A stretch of 35,634 nt of DNA from Campylobacterota bacterium (GTDB lineage: Bacteria > Campylobacterota > Campylobacteria > Campylobacterales > Sulfurimonadaceae). Shown here piece after piece: positions 6,446 through 13,704 of this stretch (its first letter is position 1; the number at the start of each line of letters is the position of its first letter). The notes below the pieces were generated by a model. That model was given only the letters and a program-made list of their open reading frames with translations, made no database searches and had not been told where the DNA came from. The stretch covers positions 1 through 35,634 of the forward strand of contig JAMCPS010000083.1 in NCBI GenBank assembly GCA_023379705.1. Direction: 5' to 3'. The translations under genes were made by a program, and so were the position numbers.

Positions 6446-7276
6446 TTATGTGGTCTCGCTCTCTTGATCCGCTCCCTGCTTCGTCATTACCATAACGTTA
6501 AGGTCAACATCATAAGCGGGATCTGTCGTTAACTCTGCTTCAATTACCGCGCCTTCCTCAACGCTCTTACGGACATCAACGGCTTTGCCTTTCTCTGTCG
6601 CTTCGTCAATCGCTACTACGGTTTGCACACTGTCCCCAATAGGTAAACGTTTGATGTGCCGCTTTAACGCTGTCTTGATCGCCATCTCCTCGTACCAATC
6701 AAACCAAATGCTTGAAGGCTGTGCGCTTTGGTTCGGGCTTTTTTGTCTGATCTTCTCGATCTCTCCCACGCTCATGACGTTGTAAAATATTTCACCGTTT
6801 GGGGATTTGATCGCAGTAAACACCTTATCAAGGTTGCTTATCACCCACTTTGGGCTTTCGGTTTCTCTCGCGTCGTAATCGGGTTCATACTTGATGATCT
6901 CATCCCATCCGTTAAACTCGTAAGAGAATTCATCCGTACTGTAAACGGGAAACACTTTTGCCTTCCATCCTGCCCTATCCAATAGGACGTTATAGCCTCG
7001 CGCCCCGATCTGAAGCTGTGCCGCCCCTTTGTAAGGTACGATGTACACCTGCCCCAGATTCTTATCGATATTTAAATCCAGTTGCGCCGCTGCAACACAA
7101 CACCCGATAATACTCTCAGGAGTACATGCTGATAGGTTCCGATCTGAAGCAACCGCCAAAGCCGTCGCCATAAATCGATCTGATTTCCTTTTGTCCTGTA
7201 AGAGGCTTTGAAGCTGTTTTTGTACGCTTACAAGTCCGCGCTTTATTTCATCCGTTCGTGTCAATGCTGTTGCCAT
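6446..7276 (-). CDS. recT: RecT-family single-strand annealing protein
   Basis: 276 residues, the normal length for RecT. Recognisable family segments are the N-terminal helix EIKRGLVSVQKQLQSLLQDK, LSACTPESIIGCCVAAAQLDLNID, LGQVYIVPYKGAAQLQIGARGY and the later SSIWFDWYEEMAIKTALKRHIKRLP. RecT proteins anneal complementary strands and, with a partner exonuclease, carry out homologous recombination and concatemer formation in phages. The gene for a RecE-like exonuclease ends 10 bases upstream, so the pair is complete and probably co-translated. The C-terminal 45 residues are acidic and variable. GGGGAT lies 4 bases before the ATG. Confidence 0.92.
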   Translation of the reverse strand: MATALTRTDEIKRGLVSVQKQLQSLLQDKRKSDRFMATALAVASDRNLSACTPESIIGCCVAAAQLDLNIDKNLGQVYIVPYKGAAQLQIGARGYNVLLDRAGWKAKVFPVYSTDEFSYEFNGWDEIIKYEPDYDARETESPKWVISNLDKVFTAIKSPNGEIFYNVMSVGEIEKIRQKSPNQSAQPSSIWFDWYEEMAIKTALKRHIKRLPIGDSVQTVVAIDEATEKGKAVDVRKSVEEGAVIEAELTTDPAYDVDLNVMVMTKQGADQESETT

Positions 7277-7286
7277 GTGATCCCCT

Positions 7287-8057
7287 TTATGATGCCCACT
7301 CGGGCAATGATATTTCTTTTACAATCTGAGCGCGTCCCGTTTCTAAAAAAGTGATGTACTCTTTTAAAAGCTGTTGATAATTCGCCCGGCCTTTATCGAT
7401 CGATGCCGTATCCAATTCCCTCACCCGTACCATGTACGGGGCTGATTTCTCCACGGTTACAAAAACAAACCGTTTCGCGGGTAGTCCTAAGAGTGTGAGG
7501 GTGTCGATGTACCATGCCGCTTGACGGTCATAGCGATACTCTGCTATTGATTTTGCAAAGCTGTAATCCATTCCGTCCCTGGTTGTTTTAATATCAATTA
7601 ATATTCCACTCTTTTGAATGTAATAATCCGGGCGGCACTTTCGGATAATGCCGTCTTCATCTTTAGCGAAATAACTCTGCTCCGCTTCACCGCCTTGAAG
7701 TAGTCCTCCCGCTATCATACGTACGTTTCTCGCCATCTTTATGGCTTGATCGTGTTCTGATGAGGTCAAGGCGCAACGCTCCCCTAAAGCCTCTAAAAAC
7801 GATTCATACGCTGCCTTTCCTTCTTTCGTATTCTTTGGGAGCTCGGGAGCGATTGCAAACTCTTGATCAAATGTATCCGGCTCTAAAATAAGCTTATGAA
7901 CTACCGATCCAAAATCAAACGTTTTACCGCCCAGGCTAAAGCACTCCCGGTTCTGAAAATGTAGCGGGCTTTCTGCCAATAGTGAAAAATGGCTGCTGCT
8001 GATACCATCGGCGGCGTGATATGCCGCGTTTGTCATCTCTTTGGGTGAATGTTTCAT
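7287..8057 (-). CDS. RecE-like PD-(D/E)XK exonuclease
   Basis: 256 residues, corresponding to the nuclease part of RecE/YqaJ-type enzymes. The N-terminal part has the family pattern GISSSHFSLLAESPLHF and the GSVVHKLILEP helix with His54. The catalytic core follows: GEAEQSYF near 123-130, KCRPDYY with Asp144, and ILIDIKTT with Asp155 and Lys157. Such enzymes resect double-stranded ends 5' to 3' and load the RecT partner encoded directly downstream. The start codon overlaps the stop of the 101-aa gene by 4 bases, so it is translationally coupled. The long non-nuclease N-terminal region of E. coli RecE is absent, as is usual for phage versions. Confidence 0.85.
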   Translation of the reverse strand: MKHSPKEMTNAAYHAADGISSSHFSLLAESPLHFQNRECFSLGGKTFDFGSVVHKLILEPDTFDQEFAIAPELPKNTKEGKAAYESFLEALGERCALTSSEHDQAIKMARNVRMIAGGLLQGGEAEQSYFAKDEDGIIRKCRPDYYIQKSGILIDIKTTRDGMDYSFAKSIAEYRYDRQAAWYIDTLTLLGLPAKRFVFVTVEKSAPYMVRVRELDTASIDKGRANYQQLLKEYITFLETGRAQIVKEISLPEWAS

Positions 8058-8359
8058 GATAGCCCCTCAAATTTCATGTCTTCGCGCATTTGGTCCGCGT
8101 TAATAATCGCCTCTGCCTCTTTGATATATTGATCGTATCGATCATCGAATAGGCTCTGCACTGCCTCGAATAGTGTTGTTTCTTTATCCTCAAAGCTGAT
8201 AAGATACGGTGTCAATTCGTTAATCTCTGCCTCTTTGAGATAATCCATCATCGCACTTAGGCTTCGTCTCGCTTCGTAAACGTCTATCGGGTCAATTTCC
8301 TGATCCATTGTGTTTCTTTCGTTGTAGTACTCCAACATCGTTTTATTTTCAGTGGCCAA
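8054..8359 (-). CDS. Hypothetical acidic protein in the recombination operon, 101 aa
   Basis: The longest frame starts with TTG at 8359; an ATG at 8338 (residue 8) is the alternative, and neither has a strong ribosome site. The protein is strongly acidic and helical (VYEARRSLSAMMDYLKEAEI, then LFEAVQSLFDDRYDQYIKEAE). No domain is recognised. It sits between the VRR-NUC and RecE-like genes and overlaps the latter by 4 bases. The tight packing suggests a role in replication or recombination of the element, for example a small accessory or inhibitor protein, but this is inference. Confidence 0.55.
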   Translation of the reverse strand: MATENKTMLEYYNERNTMDQEIDPIDVYEARRSLSAMMDYLKEAEINELTPYLISFEDKETTLFEAVQSLFDDRYDQYIKEAEAIINADQMREDMKFEGLS

Positions 8360-8384
8360 CTGATCTAAGCCCCCCGGTGGGAGC

Positions 8385-8663
8385 TCAAATCAATTCCGCT
8401 TCTTTTAATGCCTCTTGAACCTCATCAATACCATACGCAATAATTCCAATGCCTCCCGCTTCCTTGATCTTCTTAAGATGATGTTTTTGAAGCTCTGAAA
8501 CAATACCGCCGGGCTTTTTTACTTCAATCGCTAAAAAATGCCCCTTAAAGCAACAAAGCACGTCAGGGGTTCCCGATGTATTGGTAACAATAGTTTTTAC
8601 ACTGTATGCCCCTAATTTGATCAAATAAGCCATTATTTTTGTCTGTATGGTTTGCTCTTTCAT
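8385..8663 (-). CDS. VRR-NUC domain nuclease
   Basis: 92 residues, a stand-alone VRR-NUC domain of normal phage size. The PD-(D/E)XK site is visible: GTPD with Asp34, then LAIEVKK with Glu47 and Lys49. The N-terminal EQTIQTKIMAYLIKLGA helix and the C-terminal GIIAYGIDEVQEAL strand-helix are also typical. Viral VRR-NUC proteins act as structure-specific nucleases on branched DNA such as Holliday junctions and flaps. Its start overlaps the stop of the replication-like gene by 4 bases. It forms part of the recombination/replication block with the SF2 helicase and the RecE/RecT pair. Confidence 0.88.
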   Translation of the reverse strand: MKEQTIQTKIMAYLIKLGAYSVKTIVTNTSGTPDVLCCFKGHFLAIEVKKPGGIVSELQKHHLKKIKEAGGIGIIAYGIDEVQEALKEAELI

Positions 8664-9436
8664 TCTTTCCCCCCTAAAATTGTTTCTACCTGCTCCAATG
8701 ATTGAAAGCTAATCGTTGTTACGGCTCCATGATATTCGCCTTCCTTTCGCTCTCCTCGTACACTCAAAATTAATTTCCCGTCCAATGATTTCAAATCCTC
8801 AATCGTTCCGGTAATCTCTGTATCATTTACGATGATCGTCTTCATCTTTCCATAATGCTTCGATCTGATCGCACAGGTCTTGTATTCCGTCTCCCACTTC
8901 AGATAGTTTCTGATCGTTCCTTTATGGCCGCTCTCCATCTTCTCAATGATTGAAGCCTGGTATGCTTCAATGTTATTAATCTTTCTGCCTGCTGTAATCT
9001 CATAAAGGTATCTCTCTAAAAATTCAAAAGCAAAGCGTTCAGATTCTCTCTGATTACTTGTATGATCTGTTACTTGTGTGTCCTTCCCAGGTACAAGCCC
9101 TTGTACTTCTGAGGCACTACCCTTGTTTTTCTGAGGTACAAGGGTAAGACTGTATCTGCTGTACGTATGGCCGCCGTTACTTCCCTTTTGACGATGCTTA
9201 TGAATGATCTTTTTTTTCCTCAAAACTTCTAAAGTAGAAACTATTTTGTTTTTACTCAATCCTGAGAATTTAACCCATTGTGAGAGGCTGATCCCATCAC
9301 TCTTTTTTTTAAATAGCACCGTTTGTTTTAAGAGGATCATAACCATGACAAATTCATAGTGATCGATTGCCCTACATTCAAGCATTTCAAGGATCAATTT
9401 AGCGTCTTGAATGAATGTGTTATAATTGTCCTGCAT
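8660..9436 (-). CDS. Phage replication-initiator-like protein with N-terminal winged helix
   Basis: 258 residues. Residues about 20-110 resemble the winged-helix N-terminus of phage replication protein O and related initiators: ISLSQWVKFSGLSKNKIV, then STLEVLRKKKIIHKHRQKGSNGGHTYSRYSL. A Ser/Gln-rich linker follows, then a C-terminal region (about 140-258) with ERYLYEITAGRKINN and a beta-rich end (TIIVNDTEITGTIEDLKSLD) that I do not recognise. A role in loading replication proteins on the element's origin is plausible given the helicase gene directly upstream. No DnaC-like ATPase motif is present. Confidence 0.6.
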   Translation of the reverse strand: MQDNYNTFIQDAKLILEMLECRAIDHYEFVMVMILLKQTVLFKKKSDGISLSQWVKFSGLSKNKIVSTLEVLRKKKIIHKHRQKGSNGGHTYSRYSLTLVPQKNKGSASEVQGLVPGKDTQVTDHTSNQRESERFAFEFLERYLYEITAGRKINNIEAYQASIIEKMESGHKGTIRNYLKWETEYKTCAIRSKHYGKMKTIIVNDTEITGTIEDLKSLDGKLILSVRGERKEGEYHGAVTTISFQSLEQVETILGGKE

Positions 9437-9465
9437 AATTTACTTAGCCCCTTATGCCTCGGGGG

Positions 9466-10644
9466 TTAACCCAAAAACATCCTCGCTGTAAAATCCTTAT
9501 GCTTTTGCCCCACTGCCTCAAATACTGCCTCGCTAACTGATCCACGGCTCATGATAATATGTACATTAATCGGCGTTGTCCGTTTCTTCGATGCTTGGCG
9601 TGCGTTGCGCTGCTGAAATCGTGCGGTACTGTAATCCATAGAGGCGATTATTAAATGCTCAATATGGCTCAATTCTACCCCCTCGGCGTGTGCGTGAGAG
9701 CTGAGGATCAAAGCGTTTTTAAACTCGGCTTCAAAGATTCTCCGCTGTCCTACCCATCGGGTCATAATTGCCACGTCCGGTGTATCGCCCCAGTGAGCTT
9801 TGATATAATCCATGATTTCGCGGTTTCCCTGGTCGATATAACCATCACCGATTTTTAGTGATCCGCACTCAATCTGATAAAGCCCGTTTACCACTTTGAG
9901 CGGCGTATCTGCGAAAAACTCCCCTAATACTCGGTGTCGTAAGAGGTAACGCATCCGGTCTTTTGTTTCCTCGTTTAATTCAACGTAATGCGGGACCATT
10001 ACCGGTTTATAATCAAACCCCGGTAAATCGTCGCGGGTGAGCTGAATAATATATGGCAGCACCTCATCCATCACCTTACGCGTAGCGTTTGAGTAATCAT
10101 TTACAACTATGCCTCTAAAGTTGTTCTGTCTAATATGAACATAACCGGCTTTCGCCCACTTGTAAAAGCTTTGATGCCTACTGAATGGATGTCCTGAGCA
10201 TAACCATAGCGGGTGAAACCATTGTGCCGGTGATTCGGGCGCGGGTGTTGCTGATATGAGTATCTTTGGTACGTCTCCCCATCGATCTTTTATGATCTGA
10301 GCTTTCGCCGGAGTTTTTGGAAATGAGCTGATAGCATAGTGGAATTCATCGGTTACGATGAGGTCGTAATCACCCTCATATTTGTGGATTGCTTCATAAT
10401 TCACTACGTCGTAATGCTTCACGGCTTCATAGAGCTTTAAATCGCCTTTGATCCCATCAATCGCCGCCTTTTTTGTGATCCACAAAGCCCGTTTAACGTC
10501 GGATAACTGTTCAACTGCATCGATAACACTTAATGTTTTCCCGCATCGCTCCGGAGCTTGTAGGATTGCAAAGCTGTGATCTGTAATCGATTGTTTGATA
10601 CGTGCCGATATCTTCCCTTGATGTGGGTAAAGCTCAACGGCCAT
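9466..10644 (-). CDS. SF2 DEAD/DEAH-box-type helicase, phage-like
   Basis: 392 residues from the ATG at 10644, 1 base after the AlpA stop codon; a GTG at 10665 in the same frame would overlap AlpA and is not preferred. SF2 motifs in order: Q-like LYPHQ (residues 5-9), Walker A APERCGKT (30-37), DEFH box (99-102), motif III SATPAP, a C-terminal RecA fold, and motif VI QQRNARQAS with two arginines. The protein is short for an SF2 enzyme and lacks accessory domains, like helicases found in phage replication blocks. It probably unwinds or remodels DNA during replication of the element. The Walker A is a slight variant (ERCGKT). Confidence 0.82.
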   Translation of the reverse strand: MAVELYPHQGKISARIKQSITDHSFAILQAPERCGKTLSVIDAVEQLSDVKRALWITKKAAIDGIKGDLKLYEAVKHYDVVNYEAIHKYEGDYDLIVTDEFHYAISSFPKTPAKAQIIKDRWGDVPKILISATPAPESPAQWFHPLWLCSGHPFSRHQSFYKWAKAGYVHIRQNNFRGIVVNDYSNATRKVMDEVLPYIIQLTRDDLPGFDYKPVMVPHYVELNEETKDRMRYLLRHRVLGEFFADTPLKVVNGLYQIECGSLKIGDGYIDQGNREIMDYIKAHWGDTPDVAIMTRWVGQRRIFEAEFKNALILSSHAHAEGVELSHIEHLIIASMDYSTARFQQRNARQASKKRTTPINVHIIMSRGSVSEAVFEAVGQKHKDFTARMFLG

Positions 10645-10645
10645 G

Positions 10646-10819
10646 TTACGCCGCCGTAATTGCACGGGCGATAAACGCGTCTAATTCAGATTTTGCCCAA
10701 ACGGTTACCCGCTCGCTGAGTTTGATTGATTTAATTTTCCCTTGCTTAGTAAATAGCCAAAGCGTTGATCGTCCAATGCCCAAATATTGAGCGGCTGCTT
10801 TATCTCTAAGATGTTCCAT
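10646..10819 (-). CDS. AlpA-family regulator/excisionase, 57 aa
   Basis: A complete small gene: ATG at 10819, stop TAA at 10648-10646, with AAGGGGA 7 bases upstream of the start. The protein MEHLRDKAAAQYLGIGRSTL continues with LWLFTKQGKIKSIKLSERVTVWAKSEL and is a clear AlpA/MerR-like winged helix: YLGIGRSTLW is the recognition helix and W-x-K-S-E-L-D-A-F the typical end. AlpA proteins control integrase expression and excision in P4-like elements and Gram-negative phage-inducible islands. The stop lies 1 base before the helicase ATG. A promoter and a TGCTTAA motif lie upstream (10838-10866). Confidence 0.85.
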   Translation of the reverse strand: MEHLRDKAAAQYLGIGRSTLWLFTKQGKIKSIKLSERVTVWAKSELDAFIARAITAA

Positions 10820-10837
10820 GATAGTTCCCCTTGATGT

Positions 10838-10866
10838 ACTGCTTAAGATTGTTATATGGCAGTATA
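10838..10866 (-). promoter_or_regulatory. Candidate AlpA promoter with TGCTTAA motif in the leader
   Basis: The minus strand has TATACT at 10866-10861. The sequence ACTGCTTAAG (plus-strand 10838-10847) then falls just after the predicted transcription start. The same (A/T)(C/T)TGCTTAA(C/G) motif occurs upstream of the 185-aa gene (6355-6365, inverted) and twice in the central control region. It could be the site of an island regulator. Confidence 0.4.
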
Positions 10867-10919
10867 TGGGGTTAGAGGGGATTGTAGTTAGTAGATTTTA
10901 AAAGTCAAATTTACTAATT

Positions 10920-11807
10920 TTATGCAGAAATTCCGGTCAAGAGTTCTTTATAACGTAGGTTATCGATGTAATCAATCATCATTTTTCGGCATAACCGTAT
11001 CGTGCTATCACTGAGATAATCGGCAGCGTCTTTGCCTTTGTATTTTCTCCACGTGCTGCCGTTGTTTCGGTGGTATTCATTTAGCTCGATTATGATCCCG
11101 GCAATAATTTCAAGGTCTGATTTAACCTCATCGTGCAATTTCCAATAGTCATAAATGAATAGCGCATCTGCCCAGTCTAAAGCTGACACCCCATTCTTTC
11201 TTTCAAAATTGCTTTCGTCAAATATTCCAACGATTGCCTCAAGTGGAGCTTTTACAACATCATGATAATCATCATACTGGTCTTTTATTCTCATGATATA
11301 TGCAACAAGCTCCCGCTTTGGTAGGGCAAGATTCAAATTACATATATCAACTGTTTTATCCATTTTTGGAGGAGCTCTTAGGATTGGTCTTGAGAATTTT
11401 TGAATGATACACGGCTTTGAAAAACCATCAAGCTCATCCTCAATATTAAGCCCATGTGACAATTTCACATTTTCAACCTCATTTTCAACCACAAAACCTT
11501 GATATATAATTCCGGGTTTATTGAACATTAATCTTCTGCTGACTTCTTTTTGAATTTCAACAAAACTCTTCAATTCATGCATCTTAAAAAAATGATATTG
11601 CAAATGCATATTTGGCAAGTCAATAGCTACTAGCTGATATTCTTCAAGCATAAAAGGATCATTAATATTTTTTATTCTATATTTGATTATATTAACAACC
11701 TCATCATTCCTAATTGCCATTTCATAAGCTATGCAACTCGTAAACTCATATTCCTCAAACGTCTCTACGTCGAGATACTGCTTTAAATCTCTGGTGAGCT
11801 CAATCAT
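10920..11807 (-). CDS. Hypothetical protein coupled to the integrase, 295 aa
   Basis: Its ATG overlaps the integrase stop by 4 bases, so both are translated from one message. There is no signal peptide or membrane segment. Residues 1-150 look alpha/beta (TSCIAYEMAIRNDEVVNIIKY, FEEYEF, GIIYQGFVVENEVENV); the C-terminal half is helical with conserved-looking WADALFIYDYW and STWRKYKGKDAADYLSDSTI segments. I recognise no domain. The N-terminal part is more AT-rich than the flanking integrase. A role in integration control or a cargo function carried in the integrase operon are both possible. Confidence 0.6.
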   Translation of the reverse strand: MIELTRDLKQYLDVETFEEYEFTSCIAYEMAIRNDEVVNIIKYRIKNINDPFMLEEYQLVAIDLPNMHLQYHFFKMHELKSFVEIQKEVSRRLMFNKPGIIYQGFVVENEVENVKLSHGLNIEDELDGFSKPCIIQKFSRPILRAPPKMDKTVDICNLNLALPKRELVAYIMRIKDQYDDYHDVVKAPLEAIVGIFDESNFERKNGVSALDWADALFIYDYWKLHDEVKSDLEIIAGIIIELNEYHRNNGSTWRKYKGKDAADYLSDSTIRLCRKMMIDYIDNLRYKELLTGISA

Positions 11808-13102
11808 TGCTTTGCCACTTTCACCTCATCGAGATAATCCGCCCACCATTGCAATAATTCCCGCATCTGTTCGGTGTAATCGGCTTTGTGGGTGTAGGCT
11901 CTCACTACCTTGTTTCCCTCTTGATGATCGAGTACCGATTCCATTGTCTCAAAGGTTGCCCCGTGCTCTTTGTGGTGTGTTCGTGCCAAACTTGCAAAAG
12001 TACCCCTAAAACTGTGCAAAGTTTGTTTACGTCCGTTTACCTCATCATTGAAACCCATCCGCCCTAGTGCCCTACTTCCACTCTCTTTGTTTATGTGGTT
12101 TTTTATACTCCTTGAACCATGAAATACCCACTTGCCCCACCCCGTGATCTCTTTAATTTCTTTTAGAATTGCTATTGCTTGATGTGGAAGCGGTAATACA
12201 AAATCGGGTAGGTTTTTATTTTTGACTTTCATCTCTGATCGGGGTATCGTGAGAATCGCTTTCTCAAAATCGACTTGCTCCCATTTCAACTTACAAAGGT
12301 TATCTGCGCGTAATGGCAGCAAGGTGACAAAGCGTAAAAGATTACGGACGATTACGCCCCCGTCACCTTTATACACGTCAATAGCTCTTAACAGTTCACC
12401 TAATATTTTTGCATCGGTGATTTTTGGTAAATTTGTTTTTTCTCCCTTTGGTACGTTGCTTTTATCTATTTTATGGGTTATGTTTATATCGAGATAGTCG
12501 TGACTCACTGCATACGTCCACAAACGGTTACAATCCGTAAATAGCCTGCTTGCCGTTTCGGGTGTAGCTTCTCCCTTTTTGGTGATGATCTTCAAGAGTT
12601 CCCCGTGGGTGATTTCGCTTATCTGTTTTGATGAGGTGATAATATGGTTTTCGTCATACGTACAAAAAGAGGGAAATATGTCGCGCTCAAAAGCTCTCTT
12701 TCGCTTTGTAGCTGTTACTTCGGCACTCTTAAGGGTAGATAGCCATTCGTAGGTGATGAGGTGAAATTGAGTGGTTAATGTGGTTTGTGCTTCCATCTCT
12801 TTTTCTTGGATGATAGCTTTGATCTCTTTTTTCTCTTTGATCGGGTCGATACCGTTGATAACTTTGCTTTTGAGTTCGTCTCGCTTGGCTCTTGCTTTTG
12901 CAAGGGTTACGGCGGGGTAAGTTCCGCCCGTGGTCTTTTTAGCTTTGCCATCAATCGTGTAGCGTATCTCCCAAACTTTCCGCCCGTCGGGTTTGATATT
13001 GAGCTGTAATCCGTTCCCGTCGGATATAGTGTACTCTTTGTCTTTTGGCTTAGCGTTCTTGATTTCGGTATCGGTGAGCGGGGTTATTTTCTTATTCGCC
13101 AT
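11804..13102 (-). CDS. P4-type tyrosine integrase
   Basis: 432 residues. Residues 1-90 form the DUF4102 arm-binding domain (LTDTEIKNAKPKDKEYTISD, then GLQLNIKPDGRKVWEIRY). A SAM-like core-binding domain follows to about 215, then the catalytic domain with Arg265 (LPLRADNLCKLKW), His363-x-x-Arg366 (HSFRGTFA), His393 (LDHQ) and the nucleophile Tyr403 (RAYTHK). All catalytic residues are present, so the enzyme should be active. The gene lies 200 bases from the tmRNA 3' end. Its upstream gap contains GGTACATT repeats on both strands and a TATAAT on the minus strand (13155-13150), so integrase binding there could repress its own expression. Confidence 0.95.
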   Translation of the reverse strand: MANKKITPLTDTEIKNAKPKDKEYTISDGNGLQLNIKPDGRKVWEIRYTIDGKAKKTTGGTYPAVTLAKARAKRDELKSKVINGIDPIKEKKEIKAIIQEKEMEAQTTLTTQFHLITYEWLSTLKSAEVTATKRKRAFERDIFPSFCTYDENHIITSSKQISEITHGELLKIITKKGEATPETASRLFTDCNRLWTYAVSHDYLDINITHKIDKSNVPKGEKTNLPKITDAKILGELLRAIDVYKGDGGVIVRNLLRFVTLLPLRADNLCKLKWEQVDFEKAILTIPRSEMKVKNKNLPDFVLPLPHQAIAILKEIKEITGWGKWVFHGSRSIKNHINKESGSRALGRMGFNDEVNGRKQTLHSFRGTFASLARTHHKEHGATFETMESVLDHQEGNKVVRAYTHKADYTEQMRELLQWWADYLDEVKVAKQ

Positions 13103-13103
13103 T

Positions 13104-13180
13104 ATGTACCTCTGAAATATGTACCTTTTTTAGGTATCTGATGAGGTACATTATAAGAAGGTACGTTTAAAGGTACATTA
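13104..13180. repeat. Cluster of GGTACATT repeats (candidate arm sites, right end) overlapping the integrase promoter
   Basis: GGTACATTA occurs at 13145-13153 and 13172-13180, with the variant GGTACGTTT at 13160-13168. Inverted copies (ATGTACC) lie at 13104-13110 and 13119-13125. The 12-base step between the last two forward copies equals that at the left end of the island. A minus-strand TATAAT (13155-13150) lies inside the cluster. The arrangement fits arm-type integrase sites that also control the int gene. Confidence 0.6.
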
Positions 13181-13300
13181 AAAACTTAGATTGTATTAAA
13201 TGGAATAAGTGCGTACTAGATGCTAAATAGTGGTAAAAGTGCCTATTTAAGGGGTTTTTGTTGGTTGATTTAGAGTGTATTAGAGGGGATTGAATTGTAC

Positions 13301-13316
13301 TTTGGTGGAGCTGTGC
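13301..13316. repeat. Candidate right attachment site within the tmRNA 3' end
   Basis: This is the 3' terminal segment of ssrA (CCA end on the minus strand) plus two flanking T residues. It is the partner of the imperfect copy at 3853-3867. Tyrosine integrases of this type commonly recombine in the T-arm/acceptor part of tRNA and tmRNA genes and restore a functional 3' end, which is what is seen here: the acceptor stem still pairs (GGGGCUG with CAGCUCC, one G-U). Confidence 0.5.
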
Positions 13317-13674
13317 GGAATCGAACCGCAGTCCGAAAACGGGGCACCAGAGGCGTCTACATGCTTAGAGACGTTGTTTGAATTTCAGACGACTATCGCA
13401 CAACGTGCAAAGCTACATCGCCCAATTCTCTAAATTCGTTCCTGTTCGAGACATTCCAAGAATATAGCTACCGCGGGGGTTATACTCCAATTCCATTCGG
13501 TGATAGCATAGAATGGCAGAGCAGTCCTAAATTAAATTAAAACTTACGCTACAGCGTAAGCAGGACGGTAATTAGTATTGTTTGCGTTTAAGCAAGTGTG
13601 AGCCGTATAACGGAGGTGCTCAGTCCGGCATGCAACCTAAAGCATCCCGCTCCCGTCGAAGCCATGTCAGCCCC
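13303..13674 (-). ncRNA. ssrA: Transfer-messenger RNA (tmRNA)
   Basis: The 5' end GGGGCTGACATGGCTTCGAC and the 3' end GGTTCGATTCCGCACAGCTC-CACCA are the conserved tRNA-like parts. The acceptor stem pairs GGGGCUG with CAGCUCC. CCA is encoded. The tag frame runs from 13585 to 13544 and encodes ANNTNYRPAYAVA followed by TAA; the preceding resume signal and the ANN start are typical for Campylobacterota. The RNA rescues stalled ribosomes together with SmpB. It is a one-piece tmRNA of about 372 bases and serves as the integration site of the adjacent element without loss of its 3' end. Confidence 0.96.
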
Positions 13675-13692
13675 AAAAGAAGAGAATACGTA

Positions 13693-13701
13693 ATTATAGC
13701 A
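13693..13701 (-). promoter_or_regulatory. Extended -10 promoter of ssrA
   Basis: The minus strand reads TGC-TATAAT, ending 18 bases before the mature tmRNA 5' end. A transcript starting about 7 bases downstream would carry a short leader for removal by RNase P. No -35 is evident, as is common for these bacteria. Confidence 0.6.
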
Positions 13702-13704
13702 GAA

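Larger units (their letters stand above)
3853..13316 (-). mobile_element. tmRNA-integrated genetic element, about 9.4 kb (satellite or reduced prophage)
   Basis: The element sits between an imperfect copy of the tmRNA 3' end (3853-3867) and the tmRNA 3' end itself (13301-13316). A tyrosine integrase gene lies directly beside ssrA, the usual arrangement for islands using this site. All genes but one are on the minus strand: integrase, a 295-aa unknown, AlpA, SF2 helicase, replication-like protein, VRR-NUC, a 101-aa unknown, RecE-like, RecT, a DNA-binding-like protein, then an HTH regulator, two unknowns and a membrane protein. GGTACATTA repeats flank both ends. No virion, packaging or lysis gene is recognisable. 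The exact ends are inferred, because the left repeat is imperfect. Confidence 0.75.

Noticed and set aside
10645-10665. GTG 10665 as start of the helicase
   Set aside because: It overlaps AlpA out of frame and adds seven residues unlike the family. ATG 10644 directly follows the AlpA stop.
12222-13009. Plus-strand frames inside the integrase gene
   Set aside because: They are shadows of the integrase, which has all catalytic residues.
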